In this document: piece after piece, positions 13,032-13,292 of the stretch
Position numbering within the stretch: position 1 is the stretch's first letter
Layout of the letters: each line of letters starts with the position of its first letter
NCBI GenBank assembly: GCA_035540915.1
Contig: DATLFQ010000171.1
Span: 1 to 13,292 of the forward strand
Direction: 5' to 3'
Length of the DNA: 13,292 nt
Source of the DNA: DATLFQ01 sp035540915
GTDB taxonomy: Bacteria > Actinomycetota > Acidimicrobiia > Acidimicrobiales > GCA-2861595
Translations under genes and position numbers: made by a program
The notes under the pieces: model-generated
The model's input: the letters and a program-made list of their open reading frames with translations, nothing else
Databases searched by the model: none
Told to the model about the DNA's origin: nothing

Positions 13032-13292
13032 ATGCGCAACCGACTGGTCGTCCTCGCCGCCGCCATGGTCTTCGCCGCCTCGGTCGCCTCGGTCGCCTTC
13101 GTGGCCGGCCGGGACGGCGACGGTGGGCCGCTCGAGAAGCTCCCGGTCGCGGCCGGCGCCGACCAGGAGGCCGGCGCCGCCGGCGGCACGAGCCGAAGCG
13201 CGGGCCTGGCGAACGACGACGCCACCTTTTCGATCGCCCCCGTGACGATCGAGTACCGCCTGGCCGGCCCGCTGCCCGAACTGGCGGGCACG
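13032..13292 (+). CDS. Exported protein of unknown function, partial
   Basis: The first 87 residues are present and the gene runs off the right edge. MRNRLVVLAAAMVFAASVASVAFVAG is a basic start plus a hydrophobic stretch, typical of a Sec signal or a signal anchor. A charged, Ala/Gly-rich linker follows, then a domain beginning ATFSIAPVTIEYRLAGPLPEL. No cysteine follows the hydrophobic stretch, so it is not a lipoprotein. The ATG is preceded by AAGGG very close by, a weak ribosome-binding site. The family is not recognised from this part. Confidence 0.7.
   Translation, partial: MRNRLVVLAAAMVFAASVASVAFVAGRDGDGGPLEKLPVAAGADQEAGAAGGTSRSAGLANDDATFSIAPVTIEYRLAGPLPELAGT

Noticed and set aside
1..13292. 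CRISPR arrays, tRNA or rRNA genes, insertion sequences, toxin-antitoxin or defence genes
   Set aside because: No regularly spaced repeats, tRNA-like folds with a T-loop, transposase motifs or defence-type domains were seen on either strand. The methyltransferase has no restriction partner, since the HNH piece is a broken DUF222 relic.

Overview
The window is very GC-rich, and its core is an ordinary housekeeping cluster of an actinobacterium. The gene order is DUF177 (yceD) - rpmF - plsX - acpP - rnc - mutM, then smc and ftsY. Several starts have a TANNNT box 6-10 nt upstream and no Shine-Dalgarno, which suits leaderless transcripts common in Actinobacteria. A DUF222/HNH remnant, a zinc-ribbon L32 and the RNase III sequence suggest Acidimicrobiia or a neighbouring class. 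That placement is inference from memory, not from a search.

Layout. Positions 1-75 hold two strong inverted repeats. About 149-441 is a truncated, frameshifted piece of a DUF222-type HNH endonuclease. A class I SAM methyltransferase (528-1118) follows. Next come DUF177 (1129-1632), L32 (1645-1824), PlsX (1835-2827), acyl carrier protein (2873-3169), RNase III (to 3901) and formamidopyrimidine-DNA glycosylase (3910-4776), all on + and closely spaced. The group joins ribosome assembly (DUF177, L32, RNase III) to phospholipid and fatty-acid supply (PlsX, AcpP), with DNA repair at the end.

A two-gene minus-strand unit, 6113 down to 5065, interrupts the cluster. It encodes a universal stress protein coupled by a GTGA overlap to an unrecognised four-helix membrane protein rich in histidine. 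The 394 nt between it and smc contain a stretch resembling a decayed acylphosphatase, the gene that sits just before smc in mycobacteria. SMC (6508-10011) is followed by a convergent minus-strand pair: a secreted or anchored hypothetical protein and a YpfJ-type zinc metallopeptidase. FtsY (11756-12928) is divergent from that pair. The window ends inside a gene for an exported protein of unknown function.

I see no defence system, CRISPR array, prophage, insertion sequence or RNA gene. The points that merit a second look are small. The rnc frame has no usual start codon, although an ATGA overlap sits exactly where one is expected. A direct repeat lies at the rnc/mutM junction. SMC has 835 residues without a lysine. 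The stress-protein/membrane-protein pair is unrecognised. A recurring -10 box lies close to start codons.
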